Under the pieces are notes generated by a model. The model saw only the letters and a program-made list of their open reading frames with translations, was not told the DNA's origin and searched no databases. From contig JADDTR010000004.1 of the NCBI GenBank assembly GCA_015345905.1, positions 1,350,945 through 1,414,944 on the forward strand: a stretch of DNA of 64,000 nucleotides, read 5' to 3'. Made by a program: the position numbers and the translations under genes. This document shows, piece after piece, positions 10,375-21,420 of this stretch. The stretch's first letter is position 1. Each line of letters starts with the position of its first letter. Source of the stretch: Aotearoamyces nothofagi (Eukaryota; Ascomycota; Leotiomycetes; Leotiales; Tympanidaceae).

Positions 10375-11688
10375 ATGTCGACATCATTGGAACGTACCTC
10401 AGCACGATCTTATCCTCTTTCCCCTCCTCCACATAACGATAGAAATCCTCAGCAGGAGATGCAATTTCAACAGCCTCGAACGCCACAGAGCCCTTCCCTA
10501 CTCGCCTCAAGCTCTTCCAGGAAAGCCTCACCCGTTGATCCAACTAGGTCAAGTACCAACGATACAATGTTACCAACCCCAGCAAGCAGCGTAAGGGGCG
10601 GTGCATACAAAAGTGAACCACTTGATGCGACAACGACCATAGGAGACAAGACAAGCAGTGGGAGCGTTCAGGTTGACGAGTTGTCAAACAAGCGTAAGCG
10701 CGAGGCAGAAGATAGCGGTGGTCGGCAGCAAAAGAAAGTTCATGTCGAGGAACGCAGACTTGGTATCGAAGACCTTCATTTGGATGTTGGCAAGAAATAC
10801 CTACTTTGCAGAACTCGTAAGACACCCATCTCTCTGATGCACTGTTTTACAGACATATTATGGTCTCCTGTTTGTACATCATCTACATTAGTATTTGGTT
10901 AACACAAACTTTCATGTGCAGCACATCCAAAGGTTCAGCCAGACTTACATCAGGATCTCTTCGATCTCTATTCTCTAAATCCCATCGCTGCTAAGGTAGC
11001 GCGCGTCCTCCCCAACGGCGAGAAAAATGGGTTGCGCAAGACTTATAAGGGCAAGATTAAGGATCTTGGTATCAGTGGGAAATTCGATGTTGTGGCTCAC
11101 GATGATGAAACTCCCGGCGGGCTGCTTCCAATGCTGAGAGAGCCTGAAATGGAATGGATCATCCAGAACCGTCAAGGCAAAGAGATCGAGAAGGGACTGC
11201 CGGCAAACGTAAATGCAAGTCTAGCTGCAGCTATGACAATGGCGAGAGGAAGCATACCAAAGAGTTCCTGGGACAGCTCGGTACTTGGTGAATTAGACAT
11301 CCCAGAAAAGAAGGTTGCTGCAGCACCAATTACAATGAAGGCATCGTCGGCTACTGGTATGCTACACAGGGGAATGCATACTCCAAATGGTATTTCACGC
11401 AGTTCGAAGGCTGATATTGCTCGTCCGAAACGAAACGTTAAGAAACGTGGCTATGAGGAGTCGAGCTTTGAAGGCTATGGGGAAGGCTTTGTAGATGATG
11501 ATAATGTTGATGCTGGCTACTCTACGGGCGAGGGTGATGACAGGAGTGGCCTGAAACGCCGGAAAAAGGTTGGTATTGTAGGCTATTTTGACTACATGAT
11601 TACTGACACGGTACAGACTGCAACTAGTCACAGCTACCCTGGGCCTATGCGGCAGAGTAGCTATGGACCCGGCATGGTCGGTGCTTAA
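10375..11688 (+). CDS. MED19: Mediator complex subunit 19 (Rox3)
   Basis: Exons 10375-10816 and 10922-11688 encode ~402 aa. The residues crossing the intron (LGIEDLHLDVGKKYLLCRT, then PHPKVQPDLHQDLFDLYSLN) and the following KVARVLPNGEKNGLRKTYKGKIK are characteristic of the fungal Rox3/MED19 core, which sits in the head-middle region of Mediator and couples activators to RNA polymerase II. The N-terminus (~100 aa) is Ser/Pro-rich and disordered. The C-terminus is basic (LKRRKK) and ends SSYGPGMVGA. A possible third intron, 11569-11616 (GTTGGT..TACTGAC..CAG, 48 nt), would remove 16 residues in frame; without it the tail VGIVGYFDYMITDTVQ looks foreign to the rest. The start is uncertain between 10375 and 10240. 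Confidence 0.85.
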
Positions 11689-13164
11689 ATGATGGTCGGT
11701 AATGGACCATCTCATTTAAATAGTATGTCGGCACACAAAATTGGCTTCACATGGTACATATGGCTTTGGGGGCATTCTCACGCATTGCAGTAAACAGAAC
11801 TACAGAACCTTATGATGGACACAGTGTGGCTACAAGTGGATTCGTTAATGAACGTTGGATCACAAAAATGGTGTAAAGGATTGCTGCAGTGCTTATTTAA
11901 ATTGGGACTTGATTTAGCGGGAGTTGACCTTTGCAGGGAGTGGCCGAAAGGCCCTCTGCGTTATATAGTGTGGCAAAAGTCTAGCAATAGAAAAATGACC
12001 TTAAATCATTTGAATATGCCTTCTCTAATGTGATAGCGGTATGAGCTTCTACTGATGGATAATATAACTTACCAACTTGCTGTACAGCTATTGATAGACT
12101 ACATAAGCACCCACGACTTTGTAGAGCCCGTAACAGTAGCCTTCTGATCNGCCGAAAGGCCCTCTGCGTTATATAGTGTGGCAAAAGTCTAGCAATAGAA
12201 AAATGACCTTAAATCATTTGAATATGCCTTCTCTAATGTGATAGCGGTATGAGCTTCTACTGATGGATAATATAACTTACCAACTTGCTGTACAGCTATT
12301 GATAGACTACATAAGCACCCACGACTTTGTAGAGCCCGTAACAGTAGCCTTCTGATCCCAAATCGTACCTATACCGCCTGCACGAGTGCAGATCTAGATT
12401 GTCATATCAATAATCGTAGCGTTTACAACAATCGTTTTCAAACCAAAAAACTACCTCAACTTGCTAGGGTGGATCAAAACGAGTTGGAATTGTAGAAGCC
12501 AGAAGATGGCGTAGGAGAGTAGCGTCTGAGAAGTTATGCCTTGTGATTCGGGTATATGGTTCGGAAAATTAAGGGGATACTCTCAATAAAGGATTCAACT
12601 CGTTTGGTGCTTTTGCCCATTCTTTCTGAGTAAATAGACAATAGGAGTATACATATAATAAGAATGCTGAAGTAATAGATTAGCAAAAAATATATTTCAG
12701 TAACTAGAGAATGAAACGAAGATTTTTGGAGAGCAAAACAATAGAAATATATATTCAAATGTACCTACCTCTATAATAATACATCGAGACCCTCCTGAGA
12801 CACAGCCGATGTCTCAACCAATTAAATCCCTCTACTACTGCAAACAAGATTACCTTAAAGCACAGGCATCGTGAAACGACCTTCATATACATCAAAATAA
12901 ACACTTCTCGTCCAATAATATAAATAGACGTCTCTATATCAGGCTTATTATCCATATTTATATGGATGAACTGGAATGACTATATCGCTTACATTTAGCC
13001 TCACGGGCTGAGTATGCGCTATGTCCCCGTAAATCCAACTCAAGAGACAATCCTCTTACGAGCATTGTATTGACCCAATATACCTCCAACTACACTCTGC
13101 CCATTTTCTCACAACAGCCGCCCTCTGACTTCTCTGTTGTTTAGCCAAAATTCAGACGATCAAA
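11689..13164. other. AT-rich intergenic region with a scaffold junction
   Basis: No gene is visible on either strand. The stretch includes the single N at 12150 with its flanking duplicate. 12500-12960 is strongly AT-rich with scattered stops in all frames, consistent with degenerate repeat DNA or long UTRs. Counting out the duplicate, the real length is ~1.27 kb. Confidence 0.5.
11943..12357. repeat. Exact 207-bp direct repeat around a single N (assembly junction)
   Basis: 11943-12149 is repeated base for base at 12151-12357, and the only base between the copies is an N at 12150. The same pattern occurs at 14136 and 62978. Identical copies abutting an N are what unmerged contig overlaps look like in a scaffold. 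The true sequence most likely has one copy. Confidence 0.9.
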
Positions 13165-14720
13165 GTGTATGGATATTCCCTTCACAATATGGTGAAGCAG
13201 AAAGGCCTAGAATGGGTTCGGGGAACCTTTGGGCTCGAGCCGCGATGGACGACTGACCCAAGACTAGAAGATGTCGAATTCCTTGCTCGCAAACATCTCC
13301 AGATCAAACATGATTCCCCTTGCAGAGTCACCCTCTACGCACAAGGTGCGTTTAACAAGCTCTATAGAGTGGTGACCGCCAACAACAACCACTCGCTAAT
13401 GCGTGTCACGTTACCTGTTGATCCTTACTACAAGACGGAGAGCGAGGTTGCCACTATCGAGTTTGTCCGTCAGATCACAGATATCCCTGTTGCCCAAATC
13501 TATGCTTATAATGCCTCGAGCGATAACGAGATTGGATTCGAATGGATTCTGATGGAAATGTTACCTGGCACTCCTCTTAGATCCAGGTGGAGAAAGCTGT
13601 CAATAGAAACCAAGAGAGACCTGGTCGAGGCTATTGTAGTGCACCAGGCTCGGATTTTCCAGCACAAATTCTCTAGCATTGGGAATATATTTGACTGTAC
13701 AGCATCTTCTACTTCGAAAATACCTTCAGACACTGAACCAACGGAATCTGTACTCGGCCAAATAGTCTCGCTAATCTTCTTCTGGGGCGATCACATCACT
13801 GAAGATATTCCTCGTGGGCCATTTTCTAGCAGTTACGATTGGCTTCACGCCCGCCTGTCCTTCATTATCAATGATCAAGAGCGCATTCTCAACGTCTCCG
13901 AAGATGCGGACGACATTGAAGACGCCGAAGAAGCAAAATCTATTGCGAACCAACTACTTCATCTTCTACCGCAAATATTTCCCATGACCAAGGCGTCACG
14001 AGAGACCTCACCGGAGCCCACAATCCTGTTCCACGATGATCTCTCGTGGCAGAACATTCTCGTCGATGACGATGGTACTCTCACCGGTATCATTGACTGG
14101 GAGTGTGTGTCGGCACTCCCACTATGGAGGAGCTGNACGCCGAAGAAGCAAAATCTATTGCGAACCAACTACTTCATCTTCTACCGCAAATATTTCCCAT
14201 GACCAAGGCGTCACGAGAGACCTCACCGGAGCCCACAATCCTGTTCCACGATGATCTCTCGTGGCAGAACATTCTCGTCGATGACGATGGTACTCTCACC
14301 GGTATCATTGACTGGGAGTGTGTGTCGGCACTCCCACTATGGAGGAGCTGTCAGCTCCCAACATTTCTTGAAGGTCGCGAGCGAAAAGATGAGCCGCTTC
14401 GGGAGCAGTACTCAGCTGAAGATGCCGAAAGTGATGATGTGCCAGCTGAGAATGCACTCGATAACGAGGGGGTAAACAGCCTGTATTGGGAGCACCTGTT
14501 AGAATATGAAAAGACAACTTTACGGCGACTTTTCCTGGATCGAATGTTGGAAGTTGAACCGAGATGGGTCGAGGAATCAAATCAAGGTTCTCTCAAGGCG
14601 GATTTTGATGCAGCAATTCAAAACTGTGACAATGGCTTCTGTTTCAAAAAAATCCGAAAGTGGCTGGGCGAGTTGGAGAATGGAGAGTGCTCGAGCTTGA
14701 GAAGTAAACTAATCGAATAG
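13165..14720 (+). CDS. APH/choline-kinase-fold phosphotransferase, broken only by an assembly duplicate
   Basis: The first frame runs from ATG 13165 to the N at 14136. The same protein resumes in another frame after the duplicate and ends at 14720. Removing the 215-nt artefact leaves a continuous frame of 447 codons (446 aa). The N-lobe has a nucleotide-loop-like segment (AQGAFNKLYRV) and a conserved lobe-linking ILMEMLPGTPL. The C-lobe carries the APH catalytic motif HDDLSWQNIL followed by the metal-binding GIIDWE. This is the aminoglycoside phosphotransferase (APH) superfamily, expanded in filamentous fungi. Substrates are usually unknown, and resistance should not be assumed. An alternative start is ATG 13189. 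As drawn in the window the gene appears frameshifted, but it is probably intact. Confidence 0.8.
13922..14350. repeat. Exact 214-bp direct repeat around a single N, inside the kinase gene
   Basis: 13922-14135 is identical to 14137-14350 with N at 14136. The repeated stretch contains the catalytic HDDLSW and DWE motifs, so the raw sequence would encode two catalytic loops. The 215-nt insertion shifts frame by two. Deleting one copy and the N restores the gene, which argues strongly for an unmerged contig overlap. Confidence 0.93.
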
Positions 14721-15685
14721 TCCTCTGAAAGAGTTTTATGTGTACAACTACTCTCATTTGTAGTACTACAACACAGAGTACACAATTTGCGAGCACTTCG
14801 ACTTGATGTATCAAACCTATCGGTTATCTATCGGCTGTGGATCGTATATCCTACTTATCGGTATCCGTCGGCTACTAGGTCTATCAACCTTATATCACAG
14901 GTACAATCTAGCAAAATATATACAGAGAGCAATGAGATGGCCATGTATTTGAGTTCGGTGTATCAGCATGAGGTTGGTCTACCATTTTCAGTTTCATAGA
15001 ATCTCGTATCATATTCTGGTGACAAATAGAAACTGCTTTTAATTTACCTCTTGTCGTAGGGATTAAGGGAGAAGGTTACTTGGCAGCGGGCAATCCTCTT
15101 GGCAGAGCAATACAAGCGGCCGACCTAAAATGCGGTTGAAGCCGGTTTTTATAACGGATACGTTCAATATATCATGGAGGGTTATGTTATAGAGACCCGA
15201 CCATTAATAAATGATTCATACTCTATGCTCGAGACGTTCCCATATCCATCCATATGCCGAGGGTGTGGGGACATCTTATCGGCCGACGGGCGACTACCGG
15301 AGTCGTGATACTGAGAGATACAGCCCCGCCCCACCTTTGATAGCACGACAACACCAGAGGGGCTGCAGCATCCCAGGAGACACTGCGTCGACGATATCTC
15401 AACATACCACAGTTCATGTGCCATGCCTTCCGTACAGGGCGATGAAGCCGGCGGCCAAGCTTCTCTTTGGCTGCGATCGTCTTTGGCAGCCTGGGCAGGC
15501 AGTGGAACCATCCTAGCTCGCACCACCGCGATTGTAGATCAGATCATAATGAGGAAGGATATCCGATAGATATCCGATAGATAGCACGGCCGAAGATATG
15601 CGAGCCTTTATGAAGAATTGTTTCCTCAGGGAGTAGGCCGTGATCATTCTCATCCTCCTCTTCATCCTTTGTCTCTCGCGCAGAT
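14721..15685. other. Intergenic region
   Basis: No coding frame with motifs is present. A short tandem duplication (gatatccgatagatatccgatag) lies near 15557-15583. The 150 bases before the permease start are a plausible promoter and leader. Confidence 0.45.
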
Positions 15686-17969
15686 ATGGACACAATGGAC
15701 CCTTCAATCTCCAAGAAAGAAGATGAAGAAACGATCGGAGAGATAAAGGAGCCGATTTCTCATGATGTTGAGCTGGGCTCTGTCCAAAAGGATGGCGGTG
15801 CCTCTGCTACCGGCAGTGACGAGAAAGCCCCAGCATGGAAAGCTGATGACGTCGATGAGGCATTGAAGTTCCTCGGGACGGCAGAAGCCATCTCCTTTAC
15901 AGACGAGGAGAACAGGAAGCTGCTTTGGAAAATAGGTATGCTGTTTACTGCGAGATCTCTTGCCAATCATTCTGACTCTTCTCAAGACTATCACGTTCTC
16001 CCTTTGCTATGTCTTCTCTACTGCCTTCAGTTTCTCGACAAGACTTCAATATCATATGCTAGGTATAATCCAATGCTATCTGATTAAATTTGAGTAGGCC
16101 CACTGACAGCCTCAAACAGTGTCATGAATATTATTGTAGATACAGATCTGGTTGGGACTCAATATAAGTAAGTCTGATAAGTCTCCATGTGCAATTCTTG
16201 ATTTACTAACCCACTCCAGCTGGTTAGGCTCAGCATTCTACTTCGGCTACCTTGCCGCAGAATATCCCGCCAATAGTACGTCTCTTTCCTAGAGTATCCC
16301 ACCTCCATATCGCTCGACATCAAATCTAATCTAGTTCAACAGTGGCACTCCAACGCCTGCCTATCTCCAAGTTCCTCTCCTCCCAAATCATCATCTGGGG
16401 TAGCATCCTGCTGATCCACTCGGCATGCACCAACTTCGGCGGTCTCTTGACCGTCCGTATCCTCCTCGGCATGTTCGAAGCAAGCGTCACGCCGGCCTTC
16501 ATCATTATTGTATCACAATGGTGGCGCAAGGAAGAACACGGCCTGCGCACCGGGATCTGGTTCTGCTGCAACGGCTTCGGCCAGATTGTAGGCGCAGTCG
16601 TGTCTTACGGCATTGCTGTTGGTATTCAGAAGAGTGGATACACGGGTCTGGCAGGCTGGCAGATCATGTTTCTTTTCACAGGCGGAACGACGGTGCTTTG
16701 CGGGATCTTGTTCTTCTTCCTCGTCCCGGATTCGCCAGCCACGGCGTGGTTTTTGACTAGGGAAGAGAAGGTCATGGCACTGGAGAGAATCCGGAGCAAT
16801 CAGCAGGGCGTTGGGAATAAACATTTCAAACGCTATCAGGCAATCGAGGCTTTGAAGGATCCATTTGTTAGTTCCCTCCCTCCTCCCCAAAAGACGTCTA
16901 TTGACACCTTCCAGACTTGGCTATTCTTCACCTACTCCCTGGCCACAAACATCGTAAGCATCCCGTCTCCACTCCGTGTCTAAAGAAGGGAACAAAACAT
17001 GAACATGTCTAACGAACGCAGCCCAACGGTGCATTAACGAACTTCAAAAACATCATCTTGCAAGGCTTCGGATTGAGCACCGAGCTTTCTCTCCTCTACG
17101 GCGCCCCGTCCGGCGCGGTGCAGGTCATAGGCACGCTATCCCTCTGCTACCTGGCCGACAAGACCAGGAACCGGATCTACTGCTCGATCTTCGCCAATGC
17201 GATTACGATCTTGGGATTCATCCTCATGGTTACGCTGCCGCAGGATAATCTCGGTGGGAACCTTGCTGCGTTTTACATTACGAGTCTTGGGGCTGTGGGG
17301 TTCACGCTGATGCTGAGTATGATTTCTAGTAATGTACGTATCTGCTTGCGTTCTACCAGCCCCCTATTCCCAATTTCTTTTTTTGAGGGGGGGGCTTCCT
17401 TTGGCTTTTCTTGGTGGGGATGAAACTGACGGAGAGGATAGATCGCGGGCCAGTCCAAGAAATCTACAGTCAATGCTATCAATCGTAAGTCCCCTCCGCT
17501 TCTCAACACACTGCCTACCCATACCGACTAACTGGGCCTCTTCAGTGATTGGCTATTGCGTCGGCAACCTCATCGGACCACAAATCATAAACCTCAAAGA
17601 CAAGCCACGCTACATCACCGCCAAGACAGTCGTAAGTATTTCCTTCCCCACCCACCACCGCTCCCCTTCTCCTCTGCCCATGCTTGCCGTCCTCGCCACG
17701 CTACTCACACCAAAATGCGTGGATAGATCCTCGCCCTCTATGCCTTCGCCACCGTCATCCTGGTCGCAATGCGCGTCCTGGCCGTGTGGCGCAACAAGCA
17801 GAAGGAAAAGCGCATCGAGGAGCTGGGCGATTCCCACCATCCGATGGCGAACCAAGAATTCATGGATCTGACCGACCAAGAGTAAGTCCTCTTCCCTGTG
17901 CGGGTGCAAATGGGCGGATGCTGATGTGGATATCTTTGCAGGAATCTCTATTTTAGATATGTCGTTTGA
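15686..17969 (+). CDS. MFS anion:cation symporter family permease (allantoate/Dal5-like)
   Basis: Eleven exons: 15686-15935, 15987-16062, 16120-16167, 16220-16275, 16343-16866, 16915-16953, 17022-17333, 17442-17484, 17546-17631, 17727-17881 and 17942-17969; 538 aa in total. An ~85-residue acidic cytoplasmic N-terminus precedes twelve expected membrane helices. Family marks are LQFLDKTSISYA in TM1, a short DTDLVGTQYNWLGS loop, RILLGMFEASVTPAFIIIVSQWW (TM4/5 region) and IGYCVGNLIGPQ late in the protein. These match the Dal5/allantoate permease branch (ACS family), which imports organic anions such as ureides, vitamins, nicotinate or small peptides. The exact substrate cannot be read from sequence. 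All introns have GT..AG ends and the final exon is only 28 nt. Neighbours give no pathway clue. Confidence 0.85.
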
Positions 17970-19251
17970 GCAGTGCGCGGTGGTGGCTTGATACTCAGGA
18001 GCTGGCTTAAGCCGATGGGAGTGGTAGATAGATAGCGTACCGAGCTCAACCAATGCATCATTCATGTTCGGGAGATGGGTAGTTTGTCCTTCCTCGTGGT
18101 CATCGTGTCGACTCTAGACTAGAGCCCCCTCCCGAGGACAAGCCGTGCGTAAATCTGTGATACCTAGATAGAACGTCCGCAACCACCCAACAAGACGCCC
18201 ACACCTGCCATACGGCAACAGGAGGATGATCTAATAATCGCATCGCGAGACTGGACGGGACGGGATGGGTTCGAGTGCAGCGACTGCCCCAGCTCCGGCA
18301 GGCAAGGCAAGGCAAGGAAAGGAAAAGAAGCGAGCGAGCGAGGAAGCACAAGATCATCGACCGGCACGAACCGCCGTGTTTGCCATCATCAGATCCCATG
18401 GTGAGTTGAGTGTCCCTCTCCACCCCCATCTCCAATCCCCCTCTCCAACCTCCTCCCCCCCCTCCAATCCCCCACCCCAAGAAAAGACATCCCATCCCAT
18501 CCATCATCCCATCCTCCCCCCCCCCCCCAAAAAAAAGAGCCCCAGCAGCACCCAGCACCCAAGATGCAGAGAGAGAGAAGAGAGAGAAGAGAGATCCGCA
18601 ACGCGTGCCGGGAAGGAAAAAAAAAAGAAAAAAACCGAGCCACGAGCCACGAGCCACGACCGCCCTCGAGCAGCGAGCAGCGAGCAGCGAGCAGCGCGCG
18701 CGCGGTATGAGACAGGCCCCCAGCTCGAAGCTTGTGCTTACTTACCATACCGTAGCGTTTCGTTGCGTTGCGTTCCGTAGCGTTTCGTTTCAAAAGGGGA
18801 ACAAAAAAAGGGGTGGGGATGGTTTGAAGATACGGCGATATATATATAGCGCGCGCTCCACAATCAGAAACGCAAATCAGGCGCCGGCCACGTATGAAAC
18901 GGTTCCAATCAAAATCAATTTAGCACGATGCCCGCCCCCAGAAGCGAAAAATCTCAGAATCTTAGACAAGAAGAGAAGGGAGTACATGTACATTATATTA
19001 TTATTAAATTAAAAGTCTGTTGTAAAATCGTTCGTTGGGCACATGCCCGCCATCCCAGCGGCGCCTTTCTTCCCACCACCCCGGGGCCCAGTCCCGGGCC
19101 CGGTCCCGGTCCCCAAAGGAGAGGCCTGTTTCGAAGCCCGTCAGCACAGGACCCGACCTTCCCAGATTAGATACTAGCAGAGTCAACTCCACCAGCTGAC
19201 GCGGTCCTGTCCTGTCCTGCATCTCGACTCAACCGATATCGATATGGCCGT
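17970..19251. repeat. Gene-free GC-rich simple-repeat stretch (left part of the SSR belt)
   Basis: Beyond ~18260 the sequence turns into short repeats: ggcaa and gcga runs, a long C run next to an A run at ~18516-18536, repeated agagagaag, repeated gagccac at ~18633-18660, repeated gagca/gcagc at ~18662-18690 and a GC alternation. 19040-19130 has repeated cccgggccc. No real gene is visible. The end nearest 19252 should hold the 3' end of the PAP2-like gene. Confidence 0.6.
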
Positions 19252-20635
19252 CTACCGCTCGGGTTTGTGGACCCTGAGCACCCAGAAGAAGTAATCCTCC
19301 ACGGGCAGCAGGTTCAGCAGGGCGTCGTTGGCCCAGAAGGCAGTGGCGCAGACAAGCGCCCCGGCGACCGCGTCGAGGACGAAGTGGTTGGCCGTCGCGA
19401 TGATCGCCGTCAGGATCAGGAGCGGGTACGAGATGCCCACGGCTACGCAGAGGAGCCTCCTCCAGCCCGGCAGGCGCAGCTTTGTCCTCCCGACCCGGAC
19501 CGACATCTTGCGTCTCTGCTGCGACGACAGCGGGAAGGTCAAGATCGTCACGCCGATGAGCAGCGAGTAGCCGAAATGCAGCGACGGCATGGCGGCGTAC
19601 TGGTTGCAGAACTTGTTCTGCGTCCACACGCTGCTCTCGCCCGACGCGCCGTGCACGGTGTCGACGAAGCCGTAGCTGCGCGCCAGGTCACCGATATCGC
19701 CGCTCGTCTCGTCGGCGCTGAGGAGGCGCGGCGGCATGCAGGGCCAGAGGGTGAAGATGACAAAGGCGAGGAGGTTGCAGAAGGCCATGGTCCGGCGGCG
19801 GGATTCGTAGAGACGTGGACCGGCCACGGAGTCTTCTTGCGCGGGCTTGGGCTCGTACGAGGGCAGGGGTGCAGAGGAGCGCACGGTACAGCTGTAGAAG
19901 AGCCATATGAGGAAGGTGATGCTCCCGGGGATGTGGATGAACGAGTAGAGCCGGTTGATCCAGTGCAGCACGGCCGGGTGCTGGAGGAAGAAGGCCTGGA
20001 CGTCGAGCTCGTGGAAGATGTGCAGGTACTCCTCGACGGCGATGACGGTGAGGGCGTGAGCGCGCGCCGTGAGGATGGTGCTGTCGAGCATCCAGATGGC
20101 CGATGCAGCTCTGCCCAGCTGGTAGACCTGTCAGACCCCAGCGTTAGCACATCTCGAAAGCACACGAATCCTCGGATCCCACGTCTCGCCCGGGGGGGGA
20201 AGGACAGGAATGCTGAATGCTGCATACCCAGTAGATCAGGACCCAGTAGAAGCACTCGACCAGAAAGGGGAACTGCCGCAACAGCCTGCTCAAGAGGCCC
20301 TCCTTGAACCTCCGCGTGTTCGGCGTCCTCACGCTGGTCTCCCAGCCGAAGAGCGCCAGCCGCCGCTTCCTCCACTTGGGCTCGCGCATCAGCTCCTCCT
20401 CCTCGTCGATCAAGACCTCCTCGTCGCTGCTCATGCTCAGGTGGAGCTGCTCGCGGTACAGGGCCAGGCCGGTCGCGACCTTGCCGGAATGGATGGACGA
20501 CGAGGACGACGTGGAGAAGTCATCGTCGTCGCGGGTGTAGTGCTGCGGGACAGCCTCGCGGTAGCGGTTGAGCCACGTGCCGACGACCAGCAAGGTCACG
20601 ACGACCAGAGGTTCGGCGACGGCGCCTATCGACAT
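19252..20635 (-). CDS. PAP2-superfamily membrane protein (inositolphosphotransferase Aur1/Ipt1-like)
   Basis: Exons 20635-20228 and 20127-19252 encode 427 aa; the intron begins GTATGC and ends TGACAG. The first exon gives an N-terminal membrane helix, a Ser/Asp-rich loop and a basic WRKRRLALFGWETSVRTPNTRRFKEG segment. The second exon supplies several hydrophobic helices and the two active-site blocks of the PAP2_3 group: AAMPSLHFGYSLLIG (C2, with the His general acid) and ATANHFVLDAVAGAL (C3, with the nucleophilic His and the Asp). Known relatives transfer phosphoinositol to ceramide (Aur1) or hydrolyse lipid phosphates in Golgi/ER membranes. Which of these applies here is unclear. The gene is the only one in ~8 kb of simple-repeat DNA, is GC-rich itself, and its first exon starts ~100 bp from a TGTA/TGTG microsatellite. 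Confidence 0.82.
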
Positions 20636-21143
20636 GTCTGCGTGCGTGGCTGGCCTGGGCGCGACGAGACGGGGCAACGGGAGAGGGGAGAGGAGAGGAG
20701 CGGAGAGCGAGTAATCGTCATGCGATGGGGCGGTATATATGTATGTATGTGTGTATGAAGTGTGTATGTGTGTATATATATAAGTGTAAGTGTAAGTGTA
20801 AGTGTATATGTGTGTATGTGTGTATGTGTGTATGCGAACGTGTATATGTGTATGCGTGGACGTATGTATGCGTGTATATGGCTATGTGTGTGTATTGGTA
20901 ATCAACTACAGATCTCTCTCTGGGTGACCAGCAGGCGGGACGGAGACGGAGGGAGGAGGGGGCGGGGAGTTGTATTTATTGAGCTCACACGGCCTCTGGC
21001 AGCAAGGAAGCCCAGCACCGCACCGCAGGACGGATCAGGACGGACAGGACAGGCCAGGACAGGCCAGGACAGGCCGTGGGGATCTGGCTGCCTGCTGGCT
21101 GAATCACGGCACGCGCGCAGGCCAGCAGGGCAGGACGATGCCT

Positions 21144-21174
<31 letters not shown>

Positions 21175-21387
21175 CCCAGCACGGGACCGGCGTACGCATG
21201 CACGGCAGCTAGAGGGCCAGAGGGCCAGAGGGCCAGACAGCAGTCAGCAACGGAAAAGAGGAGAGGCCGAAAGGCCGACTGGACGGGGCATCGCAGCCTC
21301 GGCCGACTTTTGGTTGGGGGGGGATTTGGGATTGGGTTTGGAGGGAGGGTCAGGGAAGGACGTAAGCGCAGCGGGCAGCGGGCAGCG

Positions 21388-21420
<33 letters not shown>

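Noticed and set aside
13922-14350. True internal duplication of the kinase catalytic domain
   Set aside because: The copies are 100% identical, separated by a lone N, and shift the frame; the same pattern occurs at two unrelated sites.
18261-18300. tRNA-like ggttcgag box
   Set aside because: No acceptor, D or anticodon arm can be drawn around it; it lies in simple-repeat DNA.
19267-20307. 346-codon open frame on the plus strand
   Set aside because: It is the antisense of the PAP2-like gene, which has intact C2/C3 motifs and a proper intron; the plus frame is low-complexity Arg/Glu/Val composition typical of GC-rich shadows.
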